64,000 bases of DNA, taken from Putridiphycobacter sp045107045. GTDB lineage: Bacteria > Bacteroidota > Bacteroidia > Flavobacteriales_D > Crocinitomicaceae. A model generated the notes under the pieces. It had not been told where the DNA came from. It was given only the letters and a program-made list of their open reading frames with translations, and did no database searches. Below, piece by piece: positions 51,887-60,567 of this stretch; the stretch's first letter is position 1; every line of letters starts with the position of its first letter. The stretch covers positions 62,001-126,000 of the forward strand of contig JBGCFR010000027.1 of NCBI GenBank assembly GCA_045107045.1, read 5' to 3'. A program made the translations under genes and the position numbers.

Positions 51887-53401
51887 ATGATTGACCAAAG
51901 CTTATTTGACAAAAAACAATTGTATCCATTTCAAAAAGAAGTAGTTGATGTTATCATAGACAAGCTGAATACGAAAGGAGAAAATTCTAATCTTTTATAC
52001 CAATTACCAACTGGTGGCGGAAAAACAGTTATTTTTTCGAATATTGCAAGAGAGTATATAAAACTTAAGAAGAAAAAAGTACTGATTTTAACACATAGAA
52101 TTGAGTTGTGTGTTCAAACATCAAAGCAATTATCGGCACTAAATATTCAAAACAAAGTTATTAATTCTTCAGTTAAGGTCATTGAGAATCATGATGAGTT
52201 TGACTCATACACTGCTATGGTGGAAACGCTAAATAACAGGCTGCAAGAGGATAGTGATTTTGTTAAAAATATTGGACTTGTAATTGTTGATGAAGCGCAT
52301 AATAATTCATTTAGAAAGATATTCCAATATTTTAATGATATTAATATTTTGGGTGTTACAGCAACTCCGCTAAGTTCGAATAGGGCATTGCCTTTAAATG
52401 ACAATTATGACGAATTAATTGTAGGCCATAGCATTAAGTCACTTATTGAAAAACAATATTTAGCAGATGCTGAAACATTTACATATGATGTAAATCTACA
52501 TGGACTTAAAATCGGTTCAAATGGAGATTTTACCGTATCATCATCAGATAAAGTGTATAGCAACTATTTTATGCAAGAGAAATTACTTTTTGCATATGAA
52601 GAAGTAGCAGTTGGTAAAAAGACACTTATTTTTAATAGTGGTATTGATTCTTCAAGAGCAGTTTATACATTATTTAAAAAACACAACTATAAAGTAAGAC
52701 ATTTAGATAGTACATATAGTGACTCAGATAGGAAAGAAATTTTAAGATGGTTTAAAGTAACACCTGGCGCTATTCTAACATCAGTGGGTATTTTAACAAC
52801 AGGTTTTGATGAACCAACAGTTGAAAGTATCATTTTGAATAGAGCAACTAGGTCTTTAACACTTTATCACCAAATGATAGGAAGAGGGTCTAGAGTGTTA
52901 AAACATAAAAAACATTTTCAGGTAATTGACCTAGGAAATAACGTTCGTCGATTTGGGTATTGGCAAGAGTTTATTGATTGGCAAGATGCATTTCAATTTC
53001 CTGATCGATTTTTAGAATCTAGGTTAAGTGAGGAAGATGACATGCTATTTGAAGCGGACTATGAATTATCAAGATCCATTAAATCAAAATTGATTAATCC
53101 AGACAAAATAGAAAATTTTTCAATGAAAAAAGTATATGATGCCTGTATTGAGTCTGGAAAAAAAGGGAAAGAAGCAGTAGAGGTATCAATGGATAATCAT
53201 TTTGAAGTGATTGCTGAAAATTCTGAAGATGTGTATGATGGTTTAAATTTATTAGTTGAATTACAAGATGATATTGAACGTCGTTTAAAGCATTATTCGA
53301 AATGTATCACTAAAGCTACAGATAGTTACTTAGCATGGCTTCAAGAAACCTATAATAGGCAGTTGACTCAGAAGTTAAGAGCAGAGTTGCCTGCCGAATA
53401 G
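51887..53401 (+). CDS. SF2 DEAD/DEAH-box helicase, RadD-like
   Basis: 504 residues from the ATG at 51887. Motif I PTGGGKT (41-47), motif II DEAH (135-138), motif III TATP (158-161), motif IV-V region with TTGFDEP and motif VI QMIGRGSR (329-336), followed by VIDLGNNVRRFG, which recalls E. coli RadD. The C-terminal ~160 residues are charged and helical and contain no zinc-finger Cys cluster (RadD has one). ATP-dependent DNA helicase, probably in repair. No nuclease or methylase gene is adjacent, so I do not call a defence system. Confidence 0.85.
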   Translation: MIDQSLFDKKQLYPFQKEVVDVIIDKLNTKGENSNLLYQLPTGGGKTVIFSNIAREYIKLKKKKVLILTHRIELCVQTSKQLSALNIQNKVINSSVKVIENHDEFDSYTAMVETLNNRLQEDSDFVKNIGLVIVDEAHNNSFRKIFQYFNDINILGVTATPLSSNRALPLNDNYDELIVGHSIKSLIEKQYLADAETFTYDVNLHGLKIGSNGDFTVSSSDKVYSNYFMQEKLLFAYEEVAVGKKTLIFNSGIDSSRAVYTLFKKHNYKVRHLDSTYSDSDRKEILRWFKVTPGAILTSVGILTTGFDEPTVESIILNRATRSLTLYHQMIGRGSRVLKHKKHFQVIDLGNNVRRFGYWQEFIDWQDAFQFPDRFLESRLSEEDDMLFEADYELSRSIKSKLINPDKIENFSMKKVYDACIESGKKGKEAVEVSMDNHFEVIAENSEDVYDGLNLLVELQDDIERRLKHYSKCITKATDSYLAWLQETYNRQLTQKLRAELPAE

Positions 53402-53586
53402 CTTGTTATAGACCTTTTCGAAACTATTTTTCTAAAAAGTAGTCGTTTATCCATAACTATTTATAATAGAATACATAAGTATTTCTAATATCTCTTATTT
53501 TACTGTTAGTGAGGTTTTTGTGTTGTGTTACATTTTGTTTAACAATTTTTAATAAAGATTAAACAAAATTTCTAGTCATTGCTATT

Positions 53587-53594
53587 TACATTTG
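53587..53594 (+). promoter_or_regulatory. -7 box (TACATTTG) for the DUF4397 gene
   Basis: TACATTTG 26 bases before the ATG at 53621; a leader of about 20 bases. Confidence 0.45.
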
Positions 53595-53620
53595 TTGCAA
53601 ACAAAACAAAATCAAAAATT

Positions 53621-55303
53621 ATGAAAAGAATTACTAATTTAAAAAAGAACGCCTTGTTTCTTTCAGCAGCAATGTTTTTAGGAACAGTAAGTTTTTCGCA
53701 AGCGAGAGTTCAAATTATTCACAATTCGGCAGATGCAGCAACTGCTACGGTTGACATTTATGCTGGAACAACATTGCTTTTAGATGATTTTTCGTTTCGA
53801 ACAGCTTCTCCATTTATTGATGTTGCTGCCGGGACAATTCCAATTGGCATAGCCCCCTCCAATTCAACATCAGTTAATGATACATTGGTTTCTTTTCCAT
53901 TAACGGTAGCTAACGGTCAAACTTATGTGGCCATTGCGAATGGAATTATTAGTCCAACTGGTTATTCGCCAGCTCCGGCTGTTACAATTGATGTATTTAC
54001 AATGGGAAGAGAAGAGGCTGCTACAGCAGGTAATACAGATATTTTGGTTTTTCATGGTTCAACAGATGCGCCTACTGTTGATGTATCAACACCTGGAGGA
54101 TCAGCAATGCCCTTAGTAGATGATGCTGCATACGGAGACTTTGCAGGTTATCTAGAGTTACCAACAAATGATTATACCTTGAATGTAACGGATGCGACTG
54201 GTACAACTGTGGTTAAAAGTTATGCGGCTCCACTTAGCACTTTGACACTAGGGGATTCAGCTTTAGTAGTAGTGGCAAGTGGATTTTTAGATCCATCAGT
54301 AAATGCGAATGGTGAAGCATTTGGATTGTGGGTGGCCCTACCAATGGGAGGGGCGTTGATAGAATTGCCAGAATCGAAATCAAGATTGCAAATTATTCAT
54401 AATAGTGCTGACGCAGCAGCTTCAGCAGTAGATATTTATTTAAATGGTGCTCTATTATTAGATGATTTTTCTTTCAGAACAGCAACTCCATTTGTTGATG
54501 TACCAGCAGAAGTTGAAAATCTAATAGGTGTTGCAGCTAGCACAAGCACTTCAGTAAATGATGTATTAGTAACTGTTCCAGCAACATTTAGTGCAGGAGA
54601 AACCTATATTGCAATTGCAAATGGAATCATTAGCCCGGCAGGTTACTCTCCAGCTACAGGTTTTTCTCTTGACGTTTTTGAAGGTGCTAGAGAGGGAGCA
54701 GCTACTGCAGGTAATACTGATGTACTAGTTTTCCATGGAAGTACTGATGCACCTACAGTAGATGTAGATGAAGCTTCAGCTGGAAATTTAGTTGATGACT
54801 TAAACTATAGTGATTTTCAAGGGTATTTAGAACTAGCGACTAATGACTATACTTTACAGGTGAAAAATGAAACAGGCGCCTCTACACTTTTTCAATATGG
54901 TGCGCCTTTATCTACTTTGATGCTTCAAGATGCTGCTATAACTGTTGTTGCAAGTGGGTTTGTTGATCCGTCGGTTAATAGTAATGGTGCTAATTTTGGA
55001 CTTTGGGTGGCGCTTTCAAGCGGAGGTAATTTAGTTGAGCTTCCTCAATCAACACTTGGTGTTAATGAGGATTTTGCGGGAGATTTAAACATTTTTCCTA
55101 ATCCTTCAAATGGACTCTTTCAAATTAATGGAATTGAAAATGGAACAACAGTTCAAATAATTGACATAACTGGGAAAGTTGTCTATTCGAAAATAATTAA
55201 TGACACCCAACCGATAACCATAGAGAATTTCGTGTCGGGTACTTATATGTTAAACTTACAAACAGCAGAGCAATCAACAACCAGAAAAATTGTTGTGCAA
55301 TAA
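53621..55303 (+). CDS. T9SS type A protein with two DUF4397 repeats
   Basis: 560 residues from the ATG at 53621; the frame extends upstream only through a TTG. Signal peptide with SFSQ cleavage region (near 27). Two copies of the same ~230-residue DUF4397 unit follow: each has VQIIHNSADAA/LQIIHNSADAA, LLLDDFSFRTA-PF-DV, FHGSTDAPTVDV and GLWVAL. The end is a type A sorting domain (LNIFPNPSNGLFQING ... GTYMLNLQTAEQ). Exported to the surface; function unknown. Confidence 0.92.
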   Translation: MKRITNLKKNALFLSAAMFLGTVSFSQARVQIIHNSADAATATVDIYAGTTLLLDDFSFRTASPFIDVAAGTIPIGIAPSNSTSVNDTLVSFPLTVANGQTYVAIANGIISPTGYSPAPAVTIDVFTMGREEAATAGNTDILVFHGSTDAPTVDVSTPGGSAMPLVDDAAYGDFAGYLELPTNDYTLNVTDATGTTVVKSYAAPLSTLTLGDSALVVVASGFLDPSVNANGEAFGLWVALPMGGALIELPESKSRLQIIHNSADAAASAVDIYLNGALLLDDFSFRTATPFVDVPAEVENLIGVAASTSTSVNDVLVTVPATFSAGETYIAIANGIISPAGYSPATGFSLDVFEGAREGAATAGNTDVLVFHGSTDAPTVDVDEASAGNLVDDLNYSDFQGYLELATNDYTLQVKNETGASTLFQYGAPLSTLMLQDAAITVVASGFVDPSVNSNGANFGLWVALSSGGNLVELPQSTLGVNEDFAGDLNIFPNPSNGLFQINGIENGTTVQIIDITGKVVYSKIINDTQPITIENFVSGTYMLNLQTAEQSTTRKIVVQ

Positions 55304-55339
55304 CTGACATCAAATTACATTTATAAGTATTTTTTAGTT

Positions 55340-55380
55340 AACCAGTGCACGAAGCAATGTCTTTGAGCACTGGTTTTTTT
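55340..55380 (+). terminator. intrinsic terminator after the DUF4397 gene
   Basis: AACCAGTGC (55340-55348) pairs with GCACTGGTT (55367-55375) and is followed by a T run to 55380. Confidence 0.88.
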
Positions 55381-55427
55381 GTTAAGTAAATAATCTGTAT
55401 TATCGCACTATATTAATAATTCTAAAA

Positions 55428-55883
55428 ATGAAAGTAATAGTCTTTTTTACTGTAATGCTAACTATTTTAACTTCTACTTTTGCGCAATCAGATGATATGA
55501 CTGTAACTAAGAGTTTTCTGATAGTTAAATCTACTAAAAGCTATCAAAGTGCGCTCAAAACAGCTAATTCTGTCAGTGAAAAATTTAAATATCAGCTCAA
55601 ACTAAATGGAAATATTGAAGATAAAGAAAATGGATTAACATCACTTGATACATGTGATTGTGGAGAGCAACATGGTTACGTTCCGCGCGGTCGTTATGAT
55701 GATGGGATTTATGTGAGTATTGAATATTCGTCTTATTTCGAAGGCTTTTCGCCTGGTTACTATATAGTTGTTGTAGCAAGTGGTGCGAACAATAAACTAA
55801 TAAGCACTTTAAATCAAGTTGTTTTAGAATATGATGATGCTTACATAAAAACTGCATTAGTTTACATGGGGTGTATGCATTAA
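55428..55883 (+). CDS. small secreted protein of unknown function
   Basis: 151 residues with a signal peptide (about 1-19, TSTFAQ). The mature part has a Cys pair in TCDCGEQHGYVPRGRYDDG near 85-100 and a C-terminal segment PGYYIVVVASGANN ... DDAYIKTALVYMGCMH that recalls SPOR-like or 'Y-K-...-Y-x-GC' endings of other secreted proteins; this is a weak resemblance. It stands alone after a terminator. No confident family. Confidence 0.65.
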   Translation: MKVIVFFTVMLTILTSTFAQSDDMTVTKSFLIVKSTKSYQSALKTANSVSEKFKYQLKLNGNIEDKENGLTSLDTCDCGEQHGYVPRGRYDDGIYVSIEYSSYFEGFSPGYYIVVVASGANNKLISTLNQVVLEYDDAYIKTALVYMGCMH

Positions 55884-56173
55884 TTTTTTCAAATTTCTTT
55901 AAGAATAGAAATTTTCCTTAACTGTTTGAAAGTAAATTTTTATTAAAATTATTTGAATTTTAATAAAAAAAAACTATATTTATAATGCACTCAGAAAAAA
56001 TAGATCTAAAATTTATTTTTTGTTTGTTGCTTTCTTATACATTTCTAATATTTCAAATCAATTATTTAAAATTGTTTTTTAGAAATGTAAAATTAATAAC
56101 AAACATATTATTTTTTTAATTAACTTAGGTTGATATTGTTTTGATATTTAGGTTTTTGTGAATTTAATTTAAT
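55884..56173. other. AT-rich intergenic spacer
   Basis: 290 bases, almost entirely A and T. The only structure seen is a weak AAATTTCT/AGAAATTT hairpin (55891-55914) that may terminate the previous gene. No gene or promoter consensus stands out. Confidence 0.55.
55891..55915 (+). terminator. weak terminator candidate
   Basis: An 8-bp AT-rich stem with an 8-base loop, followed by a short T run. Confidence 0.35.
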
Positions 56174-57571
56174 ATGTACAATAAGTTCAAAAATTATATG
56201 ATTGGAGAAGCGTTAGCAAATGCTAAGACTGTCTTTGATATTGCTAAACTTGAGTTATTATATAATATCATTTTAATTTATTTCATCATTTATATTTTTG
56301 GAACTATTCCAGTTTTAGTAGATAAGTATTGGCTTATAATAATTGTTCAAGTAATCGGTTTTTCTTTCATTGTTGCTATGGCAATAGCAGTAAAAAGGTC
56401 AAAGAACATAAAACTTCCAAGAAGAATATGGTTCGTGTCAGGTATTGTTTTCACTTTGTCGTCAGCACTTTTAAATAGTGGACAAGCATCTTTTTTAACT
56501 TATGCTTTCTCAATGGTTAACATTGTGATATCATTTTTATTATTAGGGAGGTTTTTAAGAAACATTGCCATTATTTACTATGTTATTTTTCTAACTATAG
56601 CAACATCAATTACTCTTGGAATTATCCCAAAAATTTTACTACCGATTGACTTGACTAAAGAACATGAGTTTTTTAGTCAATCAAATATAAATGCCATTTT
56701 AATTGCATTTGTGATGATTGCTTTTATAATTGATCGTTTTATTAACTCCCATAAAATTGCTACAAAACAAATATTAGAGCAAAAAGAACATGTAGTCAAT
56801 CAAAAAAAATTACTAGAGAAAAAGAATGAGACTATCATTACAAGTATTGAATTGGCTACAAAAATTCAGTCTGATAAAAAAATTGATCAGTCTACTATAT
56901 TAAGCTATTTTTCTGATTTCTTTCATATTCATCTTCCTAAGGGGAATTTATCAGGGGAATTCTTCTGGGTAAAGGAATACAAAAGCACAATTTATTTTGC
57001 TATTGTTGATACTGGGGAGAATGATGTACCAGGGGCCATGTTATCCTATATGGTAAGAAATGCATTAAATAAAGCTTTAAAAGAAGCTGAAATCGAGTCT
57101 CCGAAAAATATTTTACAATTCATTAATAATTTTATGAAACAGAGTTTACTAAATGCTGATGGTGTTAATTCACATGTGAAAATTTCTTTGTGTCAATTTG
57201 GTTTTTTGGCAAACGAACTTCATCTAACAGGAGTAGCTCAACCTGTTATCATTCAAAAGGCTGGCCAATTAAAAACATACTATCCTAAAAACCAAAGTTT
57301 AGATTATTTAGATAGTCGCGGAAAAGTTGATGAGGCTAAAATTCAACTTGCTAAGGGAGATATTATTTATCTATTTTCGGATGGAGTGTCAGAAGGAGGA
57401 GTAACCGCTGAAAGTCAAACTAGCGATTACTCTAGTTTCAAATCAGTTTTATATGCTCACACTGACAAAGAAATGTCCCAAAAGAAAATACTTTTGGAAC
57501 AATTTTATAAACCATTAAAGCCCGAGAATAGGCAAACAGATGATATTACAATTGTAGGTTTAAAAATATAA
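56174..57571 (+). CDS. membrane SpoIIE-like PP2C phosphatase homologue, copy 1
   Basis: 465 residues. About six membrane helices between 28 and 190, a coiled-coil linker (190-225) and a C-terminal SpoIIE-type PP2C domain (about 225-465). The metal-binding motifs are changed: SGEFFW (E262 in place of the usual Asp), IVDTGENDVPGAM (D279 kept; GHG replaced by END), then LFSDGVSEGG and QTDDITIV (Asp pair kept). Whether it is active is uncertain. It is the first of a tandem pair, 2 bases before the next gene. Confidence 0.85.
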   Translation: MYNKFKNYMIGEALANAKTVFDIAKLELLYNIILIYFIIYIFGTIPVLVDKYWLIIIVQVIGFSFIVAMAIAVKRSKNIKLPRRIWFVSGIVFTLSSALLNSGQASFLTYAFSMVNIVISFLLLGRFLRNIAIIYYVIFLTIATSITLGIIPKILLPIDLTKEHEFFSQSNINAILIAFVMIAFIIDRFINSHKIATKQILEQKEHVVNQKKLLEKKNETIITSIELATKIQSDKKIDQSTILSYFSDFFHIHLPKGNLSGEFFWVKEYKSTIYFAIVDTGENDVPGAMLSYMVRNALNKALKEAEIESPKNILQFINNFMKQSLLNADGVNSHVKISLCQFGFLANELHLTGVAQPVIIQKAGQLKTYYPKNQSLDYLDSRGKVDEAKIQLAKGDIIYLFSDGVSEGGVTAESQTSDYSSFKSVLYAHTDKEMSQKKILLEQFYKPLKPENRQTDDITIVGLKI

Positions 57572-57573
57572 GA

Positions 57574-58977
57574 ATGATAAGCAACTTATACATAAAAGTA
57601 AAAGATTATATTCTAGGAGCATCACTTGAAGCTGAGAAGGATTTATTTGAAAAAGTGAAAATTGAATTAATATTTAATTTGGCTTTACTATTTTCAATCA
57701 TCTACTGCTTAGGGTTTATAAAATTAATAGTGAATGGCTATTGGTATATTCTGGTATCAAGACTTGTGGGAGTTATTTTAATTGCCACTTTATTTGTTTT
57801 TTTGAAAAAGACTAAGCACTATTCTGTTCCAGTCATAGTTTGGGTGTTTACTATTGCGTTGTTAGGACTTCAAGGATTATTTATTTCCGACGGACATCTT
57901 ACTTATGCTAGCCTGGGATTTGCACTATTAAATGTGGCTATGGCAGTATTGATGTTAAACAGGGTACTTAAAATAGTGTTTTTCATCTATTACTTAATTT
58001 TTATTTCTTATAGTTTGGCAGTAACCTATCAATTATTGCCGTCATTACGTATAGGGGCAAATTTTTTCTACGATCAGAATTTTTTTCAAAGTAATATCCT
58101 CTTTTCTTTAACTCCCTTCTTTTTATTAATTTATGTTTTGTACTCTTTTGTAACCTATGAGTATAAGGTGAAAATGATTTTGACTACCCAAATTGATAGT
58201 ATTGTAAAACAAGAAGAAAAAATTGAGTCTGCTAATGCATCAATGTATAAGAGTATTCAATTCGCAAGTAAAATTCAGAAAGCATTTTTACCTGATTTAG
58301 ATTCTTTTAGAAATTATTTTCAAGATAATTTTGTATTCCTGAAGCCGAAATATGAATTGTCTGGTGACTTTTATTGGTCTTGTGACTATAATGATTGCTT
58401 TTACATGGCCATCATAGACTCATCAGAAAATAATATTTCGGGGGCAATTGTGAGTTCAATATATTTTGATGCCTTGGATTTTGCAGTAACGAAAAGAGAT
58501 ATGACATCAACTAACGATATTCTTTGCTATTTAAATCAATTTATTAAAGAAAAGGCAGACATTAAGAATATTAAATACGGCATCAATATCTCAATTATTA
58601 AAATTGATGTTGAAAAGCATCACATTCATTTTTCTTCGGAAAAAAATGCCCTATACTTTGCCAAAAGTGATAAAAAAGTAATAAGACATTATCGTGCAGA
58701 ATCAATAAGTGAAAATGATAGCTGTATTCAATATAGAGAAGATATTATTGACTTTAAGAAAAATGATATTTTGTATTTGACATCTGATGGATTTGCCAAT
58801 CAATTTGAAGGTTTTGATAATTTTAAATTTAAAGAAAGCGTATTAAAAGGCTTTCTGATGACAATTAAACAAGAGCCTTTAAATGTTCAAAAAAAATTAT
58901 TACAAAATAAACTAACAATGTGGAATAAAGGAAGTTTCCAATCGGATGATGTTTGTATGATTGGAATCAAGTTTTAG
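57574..58977 (+). CDS. membrane SpoIIE-like PP2C phosphatase homologue, copy 2
   Basis: 467 residues with the same plan: six helices (about 32-192), coiled coil and SIQFASKIQKAFLP, the typical linker, then PP2C. It keeps SGDFYW (D265) but the second motif is IIDSSENNISGAI (D282), without the GHGVPGA glycines. Later motifs LTSDGF and QSDDVCMIG are kept. The two copies differ in which motifs have decayed. Start is 2 bases after the stop of copy 1, so they form an operon. Possible phosphatase or pseudophosphatase pair acting on a serine-phosphorylated partner. Confidence 0.85.
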   Translation: MISNLYIKVKDYILGASLEAEKDLFEKVKIELIFNLALLFSIIYCLGFIKLIVNGYWYILVSRLVGVILIATLFVFLKKTKHYSVPVIVWVFTIALLGLQGLFISDGHLTYASLGFALLNVAMAVLMLNRVLKIVFFIYYLIFISYSLAVTYQLLPSLRIGANFFYDQNFFQSNILFSLTPFFLLIYVLYSFVTYEYKVKMILTTQIDSIVKQEEKIESANASMYKSIQFASKIQKAFLPDLDSFRNYFQDNFVFLKPKYELSGDFYWSCDYNDCFYMAIIDSSENNISGAIVSSIYFDALDFAVTKRDMTSTNDILCYLNQFIKEKADIKNIKYGINISIIKIDVEKHHIHFSSEKNALYFAKSDKKVIRHYRAESISENDSCIQYREDIIDFKKNDILYLTSDGFANQFEGFDNFKFKESVLKGFLMTIKQEPLNVQKKLLQNKLTMWNKGSFQSDDVCMIGIKF

Positions 58978-59048
58978 AATTAGATAAACACTTTAATAGG
59001 AAGGATTGATTGAGGTAATTAGTAGAATAGTTAAAGTCTATTTAGTAG

Positions 59049-59438
59049 TTAGGCATTGCGCAATTGAGTAAAATTAAGGCTTGTAAACGCAATACCTGTA
59101 AAGAAATAGACAATTGTAAATAAAGTGAAACCATCTTCAGCATTTAAAAAATAAAATGCAACTATAAAGCATAGTGCAAAAAATAATTGGCAAGCCATAA
59201 TTCGTAAAATAATTTTTAGGGGTGTGAAACCTTTCTTCTTAAGATTGTTCTCTAATACTAAAGAGAGGATTAAAGGCAATAGGCCAGCGCCGGACCCAAC
59301 AAGAGATATGAGTAATCCTAATTCAAAAACTGAAAATAAACCTGTTCCATGGTAAGAATTTTCTAGAACTGCACATAAAAAACCACCTACAAAAATGGTC
59401 AAAATCCAATTCAAAAAAATTCTAGTTTTAGTAATCAC
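59049..59438 (-). CDS. small four-helix membrane protein
   Basis: 129 residues. The start is GTG at 59438; no ATG is available and only ATA codons precede it before an in-frame stop. Four hydrophobic helices at about 9-26, 36-60, 80-100 and 107-125, with short polar loops. I do not recognise the family. It begins 2 bases after the stop of the secreted protein at 59441-60520, so both are one operon. Confidence 0.7.
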   Translation of the reverse strand: MITKTRIFLNWILTIFVGGFLCAVLENSYHGTGLFSVFELGLLISLVGSGAGLLPLILSLVLENNLKKKGFTPLKIILRIMACQLFFALCFIVAFYFLNAEDGFTLFTIVYFFTGIAFTSLNFTQLRNA

Positions 59439-59440
59439 TA

Positions 59441-60520
59441 TTATTTAATAATTACAGCAGATTGCGGTTTCTTCTTATCTGTCCTTGACTTTTTTTGTTT
59501 CTTGACTCTGCCTTGTTTTTTCTTTTTATCAGAATCTGGCTTTTTGTCGCCATTCTCAATGTTAACCGCCACATGTTTTTCACCACTTCCTGCTGATCCC
59601 TCACCAGTGGGATCTTCCCATTTCTTTTTTTCTACCTTAAATTTAGTTTCACCTGTTTTAGGATCAGTATAAAATACTTTTGTTGTTTTTTCACTTTTAT
59701 TACCAACCTGAATATCCTTTTGATATTTCCAATGTCCATCCTTCCAATAATATGCATCATACGTAAGGTCAGGAATATAGTATTCATACATACCCTCCAA
59801 GCCTTTGTTTTCAGGAGCTAGATGGTCAAACACAATTTTTCCAATTTCTGGGATGAATTTAACACTAACATTAGCTTGCTCTGAATATTCAAAAAAGACA
59901 CGACGCTGTAGTTGTCTATTTGCATCTTCATCTTCAAACAGAGGGTAGCCAATTCTTAGTTTGCTCCCTTTAAACCAAAATACATCTAACAATTTTTTAT
60001 TACTACTTTTTCTTCCTCCATTGTAACCCATAATAGTATAGAGGGTTTTATTACCAACTTTAACTGCCACAATTTTATAATATAAGGCACCATACCACTT
60101 GTTGGGTGTTAACATATTGGTTGGTTTTGGTGGTATTGAGTATTTGTCTTCTTTAAATTCAATTATTGATTGTTTTTTTGATCCTCTTGATTTTCTAAAG
60201 AGTATACAATAATGACTGTGTTCTAAATTATTATTTTCAACATTCCAATTGAACAATCTAAATTCCCCATCAGGAGACTTTATGGTAGACATACTGGTTA
60301 TTTTGTTGAAGGGATATTCTAAAATACCATTTATTTCCCCCAAATCTTTAACTGCTTGATACAGGTCAATATTATGTAATTCACGCTCAGAATCAGTCTT
60401 GGAATCTCTGACTTGTTTTAAAAGAATAACTAATTCTTCTTCAGCCGCAATTAGGTCAGCCTCATTTTGACTATAAACTGCAGAGGTATAAAAACATAAT
60501 ATAATAAGGACTAGTTTCAT
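59441..60520 (-). CDS. secreted protein with Lys-rich C-terminal tail
   Basis: 359 residues. Signal peptide (about 1-17, SAVYSQ), a helical stretch (20-60), then a strand-rich region (70-280) with WNVENNNLEHSHYCI, NKWYGALYYKIV and YDAYYWKDGHWKYQKD, and a highly basic low-complexity tail (about 310-350) with DKKKKQGRVKKQKKSR. The tail suggests binding to acidic polymers (nucleic acid, teichoic-like or acidic polysaccharide), but that is inference. No family recognised. Confidence 0.75.
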   Translation of the reverse strand: MKLVLIILCFYTSAVYSQNEADLIAAEEELVILLKQVRDSKTDSERELHNIDLYQAVKDLGEINGILEYPFNKITSMSTIKSPDGEFRLFNWNVENNNLEHSHYCILFRKSRGSKKQSIIEFKEDKYSIPPKPTNMLTPNKWYGALYYKIVAVKVGNKTLYTIMGYNGGRKSSNKKLLDVFWFKGSKLRIGYPLFEDEDANRQLQRRVFFEYSEQANVSVKFIPEIGKIVFDHLAPENKGLEGMYEYYIPDLTYDAYYWKDGHWKYQKDIQVGNKSEKTTKVFYTDPKTGETKFKVEKKKWEDPTGEGSAGSGEKHVAVNIENGDKKPDSDKKKKQGRVKKQKKSRTDKKKPQSAVIIK

Positions 60521-60531
60521 AGTTTAATAAC

Positions 60532-60539
60532 CAAATTTA
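60532..60539 (-). promoter_or_regulatory. -7 box (TAAATTTG) for the secreted/membrane pair
   Basis: Minus strand TAAATTTG, 11 bases before the ATG at 60520, so the leader would be very short. Confidence 0.4.
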
Positions 60540-60567
60540 GAGATAATGTCACAAATTTCGGGCCTCT

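Noticed and set aside
51887..53401. Helicase as part of a phage-defence system
   Set aside because: No nuclease, methylase, reverse transcriptase or effector gene adjoins it; neighbours are trxB and a surface protein.
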